A stretch of DNA of 64,000 bases from Mucilaginibacter_A sp964251965 (GCA_964251965.1 CAXULQ010000003.1:186001-250000), one strand, 5' to 3'; shown: positions 42,418 to 51,614, counted from the stretch's first letter. Program-made: numbers and translations. The notes: generated by a model from the letters alone, not told the origin.

Positions 42418-45400
42418 TTAGAAAGTTACATTTAAGTTAGCACCGAATATTCTTGTAGGCGGTGTTTGATTTGAATCATTTATACCAACAGCGTTACCGT
42501 TAGTATTAGATATTTCAGGGTCAGACCACATATTGCTTTTTGGCCTAAACATTAGCAAATTTCTTCCCACTAATGCAAAAGATAAGCCTTTAACATACTT
42601 TTTTGAACCTAAGAACTGGCTAAGGTCAAAGTTCAAATTTACCTCTCTTAATTTCCAGAAAGCACCACTTGTAATATAAGTACTTGTTGCATTATAAAAG
42701 GCAGAACTTGTCCAGTAATTAATATTACCGTCAAACGTTGATAAAGAAGTGTTTGGTACATATACCCCGGGAGAGGTTTGAATTTCAGAATTAGGGAATA
42801 TGAACCTTTGACGGCCGGCAGAGGCGGATTGTGCAGAAGTACCAGAAAAATTAAGACTTGAACCAATGGCATTGTATACAACATAACCAGTTCTATATTC
42901 CGCTACCATAGAAAGCGTAATAAACTTATAACCTACCGAAGTGGTTAGACCTAAAATATACTTAGGGGTTGTGCTGCCTTGTGCAGATACAGTGCTTACC
43001 AATTGTGCGTCGCCATTAGCACCAACAACTATTTTTCCGTTGTTAGGGTCCCTTAACAAACTTGTGCCTTCAATTTGACCATAAGGCAAGCCTACGACCG
43101 CATGAACAGCAGCTGTACCAGTACCTAAAGCAAAATCATTTAACACACCTGGAAGCAGTGAAACTACTTTAGAGTTATTAATGGCAAGGTTGCCACCTAT
43201 GTTCCAACTTACTTTGTTATTAGTTTTTGTGAATACTTGTAAATTAAGGTCTGCTTCCAATCCATTTGATTTCAATTCACCTGCATTTAAAATGTAAGAA
43301 CTGTAACCTGTAGATGGTGAAGAAGATACGGAAAAGGTTTGGTTAGTAGTATGTGTATCATAGTAAGTAACCTGGCCTCCAACTCTACCTTCAAATAATC
43401 CAAAATCAATTCCAAATTCTTTTTCCTTCGTTTTTTCAGGTAAAAGATTTGCATTGTTAGCAGTTGTATTCGCAGTAAGACCCCCGGTTGACCCAAATGG
43501 GAAACCTGTTGTAATGTTATAAGTGTTATTAATAGAATAAGGTTGAACACTTACCTGCCCTACTTGGCTATAAGAAGCCCTTAATTTACCATAACTAAGT
43601 ATTTTATTACCTTTTAAACTGGGTATAGCATCAGTAAACACAAACGAACCTTTTACTGAAGGATACCAAAATGAACTATTTTTTGTTGGTAACCTTGAAT
43701 CATGATCATTTCTTAAAGTTCCTTCAACAAAAACAAAGTTTTTATAATCCAATCTTAAATCGCCATAATAACCAATTTGCCTAATCTCTGCTTCTGATTC
43801 CGTAGAAGTAGGTTGTCCGGTAATAAAGGCCACATTGTAAAGATTAGGAATTAGCAAACTGTTACTCGCGGCCGCTATATATTTTTGGCGCTCACGCCAA
43901 ATTGTATTACCTAACAATAAACTGGTATGAAAATCATTAAAAAAAGTATGATGAAAATTCACGTAGATGTCTTGTTGTAATCTGGAGTAACCTTGATTAC
44001 CTCCAGAAGAACCGGTTGTACTTGACCCATCGCCAAATTCCGTAACATCATTTACTGCACCTAAAACCGTTGACCCAAGTGCTGAGGCCTGATTTCCTCC
44101 AGCACTTGGGTCAGACCGAGCGTAACTGGAGAAATTAACTTGTGATCTTGTAAATTTAGATTGAAAAATACCATAGTTATTTCCTATTTTATATGTAGCA
44201 TCAAGCCAATTTGTAAACTTATAATTTAGATTCAAACTTCCAACAAAAGCATCAATACGTCTATTAATTCTTGAATTTTGTAACTGCCAGTATGGATTTG
44301 ATCCGTAATCATTAAAATAACCATTAGGGTCAGCGTAGGGACTGGTTAAATCCTTAAAAGACCTTATTGGTACAAAAGGAGGCGTTTGAAGAAGGTTAAA
44401 ATAAGGAGAATAACCTGCAGTAGTATAATCTCCACTATAAGTACTAATAATTCTTTGTGTATAGCCTACAGAATAATCAGCCCTAAACTTGCCATAAGTA
44501 TTGGCACCACTTATCCTAAATGCTGTCCTTTGGTTTTTATCCATGGGAACAATACCAGTGGTGTTTACGTTTTGAAAAGAAAAAGAAAAATTATTAGCTT
44601 GATTACCAGACCTGTAAGAAAGGTTATTTTGTTCTGTTTTTCCAGTATTCCAAAATGCTTCGAGCGGGGCACCATAGGAAGGCACAGAATAAGGGGTCAT
44701 AAAAGAAGTGCCATCAGATATTTTTGCACCCAAAGCCACAATAGAACCATTTAAAGCTGGCCCATAAGATTGATTTTCAAAAGGCACATATCTCGAAAAC
44801 CCTGTTAGGGGATCAATAAAACTTGTAGTAACACCGTTAAAGGTTTGTGTACCTTCGCCGCCATAAGACCCATAAGTTTTTTGCAAATCAGGCAGGTAAG
44901 AAACCTTTTCTATCTGAAACGTGTTGCTGTATGTTATAGTTGGCTTACTGGTTCTTGAACCTCGTTTAGTTGTAACAACTAACACGCCGTTTGATCCCTC
45001 CGAACCATATAATGCGGCACCACTTGCACCCTTTAATATATCAACAGTTTCAATATCGTCCGGATTAATGGTGTTAAGAAAGTTACTTGGTACTTGTAAG
45101 CCGTCAACTACCAATAAAGCGGTGTTATCAGAGTTAATATGACGGTTGCCACGTAAAGTGATTCTTAAATCAGGGTCAATGCCATTATTTACAGTGTTAA
45201 TCTGCAGACCTGAAACCTTACCTGTTAATCCATTTGCAAAATTGGTTACCTTGGCTTGTGTAAGTTCTTGATTAGTAACTGTAGCTTGTGCATAACCAGT
45301 AGAGCGTTGTGCGGTTTTTACACCCAATGCACCAGTTACAACCACTTCTCCAAGTTGTCTGCTGGAAGCTGTTAATGTTGCATTTACAACTGATCCGGTA

Positions 45401-45657
45401 ATAGTCCTATTTAAGGTTTCGTACCCGATAAACGTAAATACTAAGTTACTGTTTCCTGATGGTGCGCTGATTGTAAATTTTCCATCGGCACCGGTAACCG
45501 TGCCAGTTGTTGTCCCTTGTACCCGGACACTTACACCAGGAAGTGGCAGCCCGTCCTCCTTGGCCGTAACCGTACCAGTTACCGTGCGGTTCTGTGCAAA
45601 CACTTGCGAAGCAAATAAAAGCAAGAAAAGTACACCTACATGTAGAAGTTTTTTCAT
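42418..45657 (-). CDS. SusC/RagA family TonB-linked outer-membrane protein
   Basis: A 1079-aa TonB-dependent importer. Signal peptide residues 1-21 end VFAQ. A carboxypeptidase-like domain (TVTGTVTAKEDGLPLPGVSV) is followed by the plug with the family motif LRGNRHINSDNTALLVVDG and DIETVDILKGASGAALYGSEG, then the 22-strand barrel ending ANLNVTF with terminal Phe. It imports the ligand caught by the SusD partner. Base composition seems more AT-rich than in the flanking genes and the dispersed word is nearly missing (one degenerate copy at 44698), which could mean that the operon came in by transfer. Confidence 0.95.
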   Translation of the reverse strand: MKKLLHVGVLFLLLFASQVFAQNRTVTGTVTAKEDGLPLPGVSVRVQGTTTGTVTGADGKFTISAPSGNSNLVFTFIGYETLNRTITGSVVNATLTASSRQLGEVVVTGALGVKTAQRSTGYAQATVTNQELTQAKVTNFANGLTGKVSGLQINTVNNGIDPDLRITLRGNRHINSDNTALLVVDGLQVPSNFLNTINPDDIETVDILKGASGAALYGSEGSNGVLVVTTKRGSRTSKPTITYSNTFQIEKVSYLPDLQKTYGSYGGEGTQTFNGVTTSFIDPLTGFSRYVPFENQSYGPALNGSIVALGAKISDGTSFMTPYSVPSYGAPLEAFWNTGKTEQNNLSYRSGNQANNFSFSFQNVNTTGIVPMDKNQRTAFRISGANTYGKFRADYSVGYTQRIISTYSGDYTTAGYSPYFNLLQTPPFVPIRSFKDLTSPYADPNGYFNDYGSNPYWQLQNSRINRRIDAFVGSLNLNYKFTNWLDATYKIGNNYGIFQSKFTRSQVNFSSYARSDPSAGGNQASALGSTVLGAVNDVTEFGDGSSTTGSSGGNQGYSRLQQDIYVNFHHTFFNDFHTSLLLGNTIWRERQKYIAAASNSLLIPNLYNVAFITGQPTSTESEAEIRQIGYYGDLRLDYKNFVFVEGTLRNDHDSRLPTKNSSFWYPSVKGSFVFTDAIPSLKGNKILSYGKLRASYSQVGQVSVQPYSINNTYNITTGFPFGSTGGLTANTTANNANLLPEKTKEKEFGIDFGLFEGRVGGQVTYYDTHTTNQTFSVSSSPSTGYSSYILNAGELKSNGLEADLNLQVFTKTNNKVSWNIGGNLAINNSKVVSLLPGVLNDFALGTGTAAVHAVVGLPYGQIEGTSLLRDPNNGKIVVGANGDAQLVSTVSAQGSTTPKYILGLTTSVGYKFITLSMVAEYRTGYVVYNAIGSSLNFSGTSAQSASAGRQRFIFPNSEIQTSPGVYVPNTSLSTFDGNINYWTSSAFYNATSTYITSGAFWKLREVNLNFDLSQFLGSKKYVKGLSFALVGRNLLMFRPKSNMWSDPEISNTNGNAVGINDSNQTPPTRIFGANLNVTF

Positions 45658-45815
45658 GTTTTTGAATTAGTTAAAGGAGTTTAAATGTTAAATTTAGTTA
45701 AAGTTAAGAAGTAAAACTCGGAATATTAAATATTATTACCATTAATTTAATAAAAACATAACAGTAAGGTCTTTTTTAGATAAAAAATAAAATTGTAAGC
45801 ACTTCTAAATTAAAG

Positions 45816-45829
45816 ATGCTTCTTTTACG
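45816..45829 (+). repeat. Dispersed word in the susC upstream region
   Basis: ATGCTTCTTTTACG, in the 267-base gap between susC and the Kir channel gene. The gap is otherwise AT-rich, with a second degenerate form (AAGCTTCTTTTTA) 28 bases on. Confidence 0.7.
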
Positions 45830-45924
45830 GTATATTTTTCCGGTATAAAGCTTCTTTTTAAGACTTTCAAATCAAAATTTTCTTTTTAAATTTTCTTTTT
45901 GTGGAATATTTAACTGAAAATACC

Positions 45925-46875
45925 TTAAATAGCTGGTAAGTCTATTTGCTGTAAATCATCTATCTTGTTTAGTGCCAGTACGTGTATACCAGTTTCATCA
46001 CGTGTAAAAGCAGGTATAAAACGGGCGCCCCAAACAAGTTCCTCATCCGTGTAAGAAGTACGGGAATGTACCGTTTGAGAAAAACTATCGTCAAAAGCTT
46101 TTAGCATCACAATAAATTCGGCTTCATTGGTTTTTAAAAATTCAATTTCCATTGTTTTGAGCGGACTGTCTTCGGTAATCGGATGTACAACCGTCCAGCT
46201 TAACGTAAGCAAACTGATGTTGCTGCGCTCCAGTTCCAGCGGTACAAACTGCCGGATAGCTTTACCTTCAACAACCGCATTGTAAGTCAGCATCAGGTGC
46301 ACTTCCAGTTCAATCAATTGGTTGCTGCGGAAGTTGGCCAGGCGGAACATCAACGCGGTAATATCATGATAAGGTGCCACAATAATGTTTTTACTGTACC
46401 TGATTTTTGCCGACGGCCTGGAAAACCGCCCGTAAAGCAAACCGGTAGCCAGTGCAAAACTTAACAAACCGGTTAAAGATTCCAGCGCGGCCACCGTACT
46501 GGTTGGCAAACCGGACGGGCTGATATGCCCGTAACCAACCGTGGAAATAGTTTGTGCCGAGAAGAAAAAAGCGTCCATAAAATTTTGAAAAGCGGAACCG
46601 CCGGGTTTGATGCCGTTTAGGTTTTCGATACCGATGCTAAGGTAAATCAGCGCAAAAAAAATGTTGATGAGGATGTATGCCAAAAAAACAAGCAGGTTAA
46701 ACATACCCCAGGACATGCTGATGAGGCTATTATACATATCGGCTGTACGGAAAAACGGCAGGCCGGTGCGGCGGATGTTTGAAGTCCCGTTGCGGTTGAT
46801 GGCGCGCTGGTTTTGTACAACCGGTTGCAGGCCCAGACCAAGGTCGTCCTGTATTTTTTGATAATTTTTCATCAT
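45925..46875 (-). CDS. Inward-rectifier potassium channel (KirBac type)
   Basis: A 316-aa inner-membrane channel with two transmembrane helices. TM1 is at about residues 55-80, the pore helix and selectivity filter are AQTISTVGYGHISP (TVGYG around residue 112), and TM2 is at about 128-150. The C-terminal immunoglobulin-like IRK domain follows, starting SKNIIVAPYHDITALMFRLAN and running to DRLQQ-like text at the end. This is the prokaryotic Kir layout. The start may be either of two adjacent ATGs at 46875/46872, the first of which is part of a dispersed word. It is divergent from trpD. Confidence 0.92.
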   Translation of the reverse strand: MMKNYQKIQDDLGLGLQPVVQNQRAINRNGTSNIRRTGLPFFRTADMYNSLISMSWGMFNLLVFLAYILINIFFALIYLSIGIENLNGIKPGGSAFQNFMDAFFFSAQTISTVGYGHISPSGLPTSTVAALESLTGLLSFALATGLLYGRFSRPSAKIRYSKNIIVAPYHDITALMFRLANFRSNQLIELEVHLMLTYNAVVEGKAIRQFVPLELERSNISLLTLSWTVVHPITEDSPLKTMEIEFLKTNEAEFIVMLKAFDDSFSQTVHSRTSYTDEELVWGARFIPAFTRDETGIHVLALNKIDDLQQIDLPAI

Positions 46876-46887
46876 GCTTCTTTTACC
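46874..46887 (+). repeat. Dispersed word at the Kir gene start codon
   Basis: On the coding strand GGTAAAAGAAGCATG followed by ATG: the word supplies a purine-rich binding stretch and the first ATG. Confidence 0.75.
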
Positions 46888-46924
46888 GCCTAAAAATTGT
46901 TGTTAAAAACCTCGTGCCGTTTTC

Positions 46925-47010
46925 ACCCTTCACCTCTAACCTTTCACCTCTCAACCTCTAACCTCCCACCTCTAACCTCCCACCTCTCAACCCCTTCACC
47001 TTTCCGCCTT
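46925..47010. repeat. CT-rich simple repeat (CACCTCTAACCTCC units)
   Basis: About six imperfect units such as CACCTCTAACCTCC and TTCACCTCTCAACC in tandem. The opposite strand is GGTGAGAGG-like, the same family as at 19918-20023 and 27161-27191. Confidence 0.65.
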
Positions 47011-47048
47011 TTTAATTTATAATATTAGCCAATTGCTGCAAGCTTTCC

Positions 47049-47056
47049 TATTTTTG
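47049..47056 (+). promoter_or_regulatory. Possible -7 promoter element of the trp operon (TATTTTTG)
   Basis: TATTTTTG fits TAnnTTTG and lies 64 bases before the trpD start. A TTG at 47033-47035 is upstream but only 13 bases away, shorter than usual. Confidence 0.4.
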
Positions 47057-47119
47057 CCTGTAGCGTAAAAAAATCTAATCTACACCATTGCCTTAACTAT
47101 ATGGCAACACAAAGCACAC

Positions 47120-48109
47120 ATGAAAGCCATATTAAACCATCTTTTTGAAAACCGGAGTTTTGCCAAAGAAGAAGCAAAAAATATCCTGATCAACATTGCC
47201 CGCGGCCAGTACAACCCGGCGCAAATGGCCGCTTTTATTACGGCTTACAACATGCGCAGCAGCACGGTAGACGAGCTGGAAGGTTTCCGGGATGCCATGC
47301 TGGAACTGTGTTTGCCCATCGATTTGGAAGTTGATAACCTAATCGATTTATGCGGCACCGGCGGCGATGGCAAAGATACTTTCAACATTTCTACGCTGGC
47401 TTCGTTTGTGGTTGCCGGCGCCGGTTATCCCGTGGCCAAACATGGCAATTACGGCGTTTCTTCCGGCTCCGGTTCTTCCAATGTAATGGAGTATCTGGGC
47501 TATCGTTTCACAAACGAAATTAATGTTCTTAAAAGAAGCATCGACACCGCCGGGATTTGTTTTTTACATGCGCCTTTGTTTAACCCGGCCATGAAAATTA
47601 TTGCGCCCATCCGCAAAGAACTGGCTGTAAAAACTTTTTTTAATATGCTGGGGCCGATGGTTAATCCTGCAAAACCAAAAAACCAGCTGGTGGGCGTTTT
47701 TAGTTTGGAACTGGCCCGCGTTTACGCTTATCTGTATCAAAAAACCAATAAAAATTATACCATTGTACACGCTTTGGATGGTTATGACGAGATTTCGCTG
47801 ACCTGCGATTTTAAAACTTTTTCCAATTCCGGCGAGCAGGTTTATCAGATCAAAGAATTGGGTTTTCAAAAACTCAACCCGGAACAAATCAGCAGCGGCC
47901 ACACCGTAACCGAAGCGGCGGCTGTTTTTACGGCTGTTTTAAATAATGAAGCCACCGAAGCGCAAACCAGCGTAGTGCTTTGCAACGCAGCGATGGCGAT
48001 CAAAACAATCCATCCCGAAAAATCATTTGCAGCCTGTTTTGACGAAGCAAGTGTATCTTTGCAGGGCAAAAAGGCGTTGAACAGTTTTAAATTGTTGTTG
48101 CAAAATTGA
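47120..48109 (+). CDS. trpD: Anthranilate phosphoribosyltransferase
   Basis: The second step of tryptophan synthesis, joining anthranilate with PRPP. The PRPP-binding motif is GTGGDGKDTFNIST at about residues 76-89, and KHGNYGVSSGSGSSNVMEYLG follows. The 329-aa length is standard. It leads a trpD-trpF-trpB-trpA operon with gaps of 6, 11 and 63 bases. trpE, trpG and trpC are not in the window. A dispersed word at 47528 is coded within it as LKRSI, a reading frame rarely used by this word elsewhere. Confidence 0.96.
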   Translation: MKAILNHLFENRSFAKEEAKNILINIARGQYNPAQMAAFITAYNMRSSTVDELEGFRDAMLELCLPIDLEVDNLIDLCGTGGDGKDTFNISTLASFVVAGAGYPVAKHGNYGVSSGSGSSNVMEYLGYRFTNEINVLKRSIDTAGICFLHAPLFNPAMKIIAPIRKELAVKTFFNMLGPMVNPAKPKNQLVGVFSLELARVYAYLYQKTNKNYTIVHALDGYDEISLTCDFKTFSNSGEQVYQIKELGFQKLNPEQISSGHTVTEAAAVFTAVLNNEATEAQTSVVLCNAAMAIKTIHPEKSFAACFDEASVSLQGKKALNSFKLLLQN

Positions 48110-48115
48110 AAATCG

Positions 48116-48757
48116 ATGAAAATTAAAGTTTGTGGGTTAAAGTTTCCTGAAAACGTAAAGGTGGTTGCCGCTTTGCAGCCGGATTTTGTGGGCTTGATTT
48201 TTTACCCGCATTCGCCGCGTTTTGTGGGTTATGAGCCAAACGAAGAATTAACCGGGCTTCGTTTACCGGCAAAAAAAACAGGTGTTTTTGTGGATAAAGA
48301 TTTTAGCACGATCAAAAGCATTATCCAGAAATATCAGCTTGATGCCGTGCAGCTTCACGGAAACGAATCCGCAGAAACCTGTGGTGCTTTAAGGGAAACT
48401 GTTGAAATAATCAAAGCTTTCGGGCTGGATGAAAATTTCGATTTTCATCAGCTTAAAGCTTATGAAAACAAGGTGGATTACTTTTTGTTCGATACCAAAA
48501 CAACCGTTTACGGCGGCTCGGGAAAGGTTTTCGACTGGCGTGTTTTAGAAAATTACACTTTAAATGTCCCGTTTTTTATCAGCGGAGGTTTGAGTGTTGA
48601 AAATATCAGCTCCGTTTTGGAGTTTGAACATCCGGCCTTTTACGGACTGGATTTGAACAGCCGGTTTGAAGATGAACCGGGACTGAAAAATATTAAAAAA
48701 CTGGAGGAAGCTTTCGGCTTGGTTAAAACGTACAACCAATCGCTCCCCTCCGCATAA
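48116..48757 (+). CDS. trpF: Phosphoribosylanthranilate isomerase
   Basis: Third step of tryptophan synthesis (Amadori rearrangement). A 213-aa TIM-barrel protein with KVCGLKFPENV at the start (catalytic Cys in VCGL), LIFYPHSPRFVG, VQLHGNESAE and FFISGGLSVENI; the general acid Asp is within YFLFDTKT. It lies six bases after trpD and eleven before trpB, so it is surely co-transcribed. Confidence 0.95.
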   Translation: MKIKVCGLKFPENVKVVAALQPDFVGLIFYPHSPRFVGYEPNEELTGLRLPAKKTGVFVDKDFSTIKSIIQKYQLDAVQLHGNESAETCGALRETVEIIKAFGLDENFDFHQLKAYENKVDYFLFDTKTTVYGGSGKVFDWRVLENYTLNVPFFISGGLSVENISSVLEFEHPAFYGLDLNSRFEDEPGLKNIKKLEEAFGLVKTYNQSLPSA

Positions 48758-48768
48758 AACCTTGAAAA

Positions 48769-49950
48769 ATGAAATATGGAGTTGATGAACAAGGTTATTA
48801 CGGCGATTTCGGCGGCGCGTACATCCCCGAAATGCTTTACCCGAACATTGAGGAATTAAGGCAGCAGTTTTTAGAAATTACTACGGATGCTGTTTTTACC
48901 GGTGAATTTAACCAGTTGATGCGCGATTACGTGGGCCGGCCTTCGCCTTTGTATTTGGCCAAACGCACTTCGGATTTATACGGCGCGAACATTTATTTTA
49001 AGCGGGAAGATTTAAACCACACAGGTTCGCACAAAATCAACAACGCCATCGGCCAGATTTTGCTGGCGCAGCGGTTGGGCAAAACCAGGATCATTGCCGA
49101 AACCGGTGCCGGTCAGCACGGCGTAGCAACTGCAACGGTTTGTGCGCTAAAAAATATCGAATGCGTGGTTTACATGGGCGAAGTTGACATTGAGCGCCAG
49201 GCACCAAACGTAGCGCGGATGAAAATGCTGGGCGCAACCGTTATCCCGGCAACTTCGGGCAGTAAAACGCTGAAAGATGCAACGAACGAAGCGATGCGCG
49301 ACTGGATCAACAACCCGGAAGATACGCATTACATCATCGGCTCTGTAGTTGGGCCATTTCCATATCCCGAAATGGTGGCGCGTTTTCAGTCCATCATCTC
49401 CGCAGAAACCAAAAAACAATTGTTGCAGCAAACCGGAAGCGAATTGCCGGATTACGTGATGGCCTGCGTTGGCGGCGGCAGCAATGCGATGGGCATGTTC
49501 TACCATTTTTTGGATGAAGAAAGTGTAAAATTGGTTGCTGTGGAAGCTGCCGGAAGAGGTGTTGATTCAGGTGAATCTGCCGCAACGACTTTTCTGGGAA
49601 GGGAAGGCGTTTTGCATGGCAGCCGGACGATTTTGATGCAAACGGACGACGGACAAGTGGTTGAACCGTATTCCATTTCTGCCGGTTTGGATTATCCGGG
49701 GATTGGGCCGCAGCACGCGCATTTGCACAAGATCAAACGGGCGCAATATGTAAGCATTACGGATGATGAAGCGATGGAAGCCGGGTTGGAATGTTCCCGT
49801 TTGGAAGGGATTATCCCGGCGATAGAAACGGCACATGCTTTGGCCCAACTTAAAAAGATGAAATTTAAAGGTGATGAAACGGTTGTGATTTGCCTTTCGG
49901 GCCGCGGTGATAAAGATTTAACCACTTACATTAACCATTTCGGGTTTTAA
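48769..49950 (+). CDS. trpB: Tryptophan synthase beta chain
   Basis: It joins indole and serine to tryptophan with PLP. The PLP lysine is K89 in LNHTGSHKINNAIG; GGGSNAMGMFYHF is the phosphate-binding loop, and the early FGGAYIPEML is conserved. The 393-aa length is that of TrpB1, the partner of TrpA, which is encoded 63 bases downstream. Confidence 0.97.
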   Translation: MKYGVDEQGYYGDFGGAYIPEMLYPNIEELRQQFLEITTDAVFTGEFNQLMRDYVGRPSPLYLAKRTSDLYGANIYFKREDLNHTGSHKINNAIGQILLAQRLGKTRIIAETGAGQHGVATATVCALKNIECVVYMGEVDIERQAPNVARMKMLGATVIPATSGSKTLKDATNEAMRDWINNPEDTHYIIGSVVGPFPYPEMVARFQSIISAETKKQLLQQTGSELPDYVMACVGGGSNAMGMFYHFLDEESVKLVAVEAAGRGVDSGESAATTFLGREGVLHGSRTILMQTDDGQVVEPYSISAGLDYPGIGPQHAHLHKIKRAQYVSITDDEAMEAGLECSRLEGIIPAIETAHALAQLKKMKFKGDETVVICLSGRGDKDLTTYINHFGF

Positions 49951-49952
49951 CG

Positions 49953-49982
49953 GTACTGTTTTTATGCCGGTAAAAACAGCAT
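49953..49982. repeat. Hairpin from two GT-type words between trpB and trpA
   Basis: GTACTGTTTTTATG (49953-49966) and GGTAAAAACAGCAT (49969-49982) give a stem CTGTTTTTA/TAAAAACAG with a loop of about six bases, directly after the trpB stop. Confidence 0.65.
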
Positions 49983-50013
49983 CGGATCAATTTTCTACTT
50001 CAACCTAAATTTT

Positions 50014-50805
50014 ATGAACAGGCTGAACAAGCTCTTCTCCGCCAAAAAAGAAAACCTGTTATCCATTTATTACACAGCCGGTTTCCCCGAGTTAAACACA
50101 ACGGTTGCTATTGCTGAAGTTTTAGAAAAAGCCGGTGCAGATTTTCTGGAGATTGGTTTCCCGTATTCAGACCCGCTGGCTGACGGGCCGACGATCCAGC
50201 ACAGTTCGCAAACGGCAATAGAAAACGGCATGAACCTGAACGTGCTGTTTGAACAGTTAAAAACGCTGCGCCAACGGGTTTCGATCCCGGTTTTATTAAT
50301 GGGCTATTTTAACCCGGTGGTGCAATTTGGCGTAGAAAAGTTTTGTAAAATAGCAGTTGAAGTTGGTGTGGATGGCGTGATCATCCCGGATTTGCCGATG
50401 TACGAGTACGAAAGTTTGTACAAGCAATGGTTCCTGGAAAACAATTTGAGCAATATTTTTTTGGTAACGCCGAACACTTCGGAAGAACGGATCCGGAAGA
50501 TCGATGCGCTGAGCCAGAGTTTTATTTATTTGCTTTCTTCATCCTCCATCACCGGGAAAAACCTCGAAGTTTCGGATACGGTGGAGCGTTATTTTGAGCG
50601 GATTAAAAACCTCAAACTAAACAATCCAACTGTAATCGGTTTCGGCATTGCCAACCACGCGGCTTTTACCAAAGCTTGTGCTTATGCCAACGGTGCCATT
50701 GTGGGCAGTGCTTTTGTGAAAATGCTGGGTTCAGAAAAAGATTATCTGCAACAAATCCCTGCTTTTATCAGCCAAATCAAAACCAACAATCCGGTCACAG
50801 TATAA
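50014..50805 (+). CDS. trpA: Tryptophan synthase alpha chain
   Basis: It cleaves indole-3-glycerol phosphate to indole, which passes through a tunnel to TrpB. The catalytic residues lie in FLEIGFPYSDPLADGPTIQ (Glu in LEIG, Asp in PLAD). GVIIPDLPMYE and FGIANHAAF are typical of the phosphate-binding half of the barrel. 263 aa, complete, the last gene of the operon. Confidence 0.96.
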   Translation: MNRLNKLFSAKKENLLSIYYTAGFPELNTTVAIAEVLEKAGADFLEIGFPYSDPLADGPTIQHSSQTAIENGMNLNVLFEQLKTLRQRVSIPVLLMGYFNPVVQFGVEKFCKIAVEVGVDGVIIPDLPMYEYESLYKQWFLENNLSNIFLVTPNTSEERIRKIDALSQSFIYLLSSSSITGKNLEVSDTVERYFERIKNLKLNNPTVIGFGIANHAAFTKACAYANGAIVGSAFVKMLGSEKDYLQQIPAFISQIKTNNPVTV

Positions 50806-50826
50806 GTCCGGTTTGTTCAAATCGAC

Positions 50827-50840
50827 ATACTTCTTTTACC
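50827..50840 (+). repeat. Dispersed word after the trp operon
   Basis: ATACTTCTTTTACC begins 21 bases beyond the trpA stop. A GT-type-like stretch (TTTAAAAAACAGTAT) near 50856-50869 could pair loosely with it. Confidence 0.7.
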
Positions 50841-50967
50841 AAGTGTTTTTTTAGTTTAAAAAACAGTATCGGCTAAATTCCTGAAACCAGTTTCTTAATT
50901 TTTCTGGTCAAACAGATTGGTTTAATACTTGCAATTAGAGTTTGATAACCTTAAAAAAATCAAGCCC

Positions 50968-51315
50968 ATGAATGCAAAAACAACAACTGAAATCATTACG
51001 CAAACTATGCAGCATTTGCCGGACGGACGGCAAATCCCCTTAATTTTTAATTATCCTGCCGGCTTTAAAATCGGCGATATAATTAACGTAACTACCACTT
51101 ACGAAGTAATACAACTATTTGAAAATCAACGCAAAGAAGGTTTATATACATTTGAGATCAACGTGTGGGACGACCGGTTCAAACTGCATTGTAATGCTAT
51201 CCAGGAACTTAAAACCAATGTAGAAGCAAGCGCTGTATTTTCTTTTAAAATCAGAGAAATCGAACTTTTTTCAAACAGTTTTTCTTCTGTTAAAAAAACT
51301 GCTTTAGGTAATTAG
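50968..51315 (+). CDS. Hypothetical protein (115 aa)
   Basis: I do not recognise a family. I start it at the ATG at 50968 (MNAKTTTEIITQT); the frame is open further upstream from a TTG at 50929. It is a soluble, probably beta-rich protein (GFKIGDIINVTTTYEVIQLF, YTFEINVWDDRFKLHCNAI) without signal peptide. It is a single gene between the trp operon and a small acidic protein. Confidence 0.6.
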   Translation: MNAKTTTEIITQTMQHLPDGRQIPLIFNYPAGFKIGDIINVTTTYEVIQLFENQRKEGLYTFEINVWDDRFKLHCNAIQELKTNVEASAVFSFKIREIELFSNSFSSVKKTALGN

Positions 51316-51441
51316 TTCCACATTTGCCCCTATTATTTCCCATGTTGGGATTTATAAAGAAAATGTGCGGAGGCTATTTTTATTCTTGTCAAACAATCAG
51401 TTAAATTAGCCGTGTTAAAAAGATAAGCCAAAAAATAAAAC

Positions 51442-51603
51442 ATGGAAATTCAACCAGAAAACCAAGGCCAGGAGAAAAAACCTGCATCAGGCCAGCAAGG
51501 ACAAAATAAAGACAATGAGGAACTTGCAAAACAAATCCCGACAGTTACGCCAGATGACGACAATCTGGAAGCTGGCCCGGAAGATGAAGAAACTGATAAA
51601 TAA
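51442..51603 (+). CDS. Small acidic disordered protein (53 aa)
   Basis: A short frame MEIQPENQGQEKKPASGQQG ... ending PEDEETDK. It is Gln/Glu/Asp/Pro-rich without hydrophobic core. A strong terminator follows 11 bases after its stop, which supports that it is a real transcribed gene. Function unknown. Confidence 0.6.
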   Translation: MEIQPENQGQEKKPASGQQGQNKDNEELAKQIPTVTPDDDNLEAGPEDEETDK

Positions 51604-51614
51604 TAAAAAATATA

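Noticed and set aside
46925..47010. Repeat array as a CRISPR
   Set aside because: Units are 12-15 bases, imperfect and without unique spacers; no cas genes are near.
47101..47148. 15-codon frame MATQSTHESHIKPSF overlapping the trpD start, as a possible trp leader peptide
   Set aside because: It has no Trp codons and no attenuator-like alternative hairpins follow; attenuation by leader peptide is not expected here.
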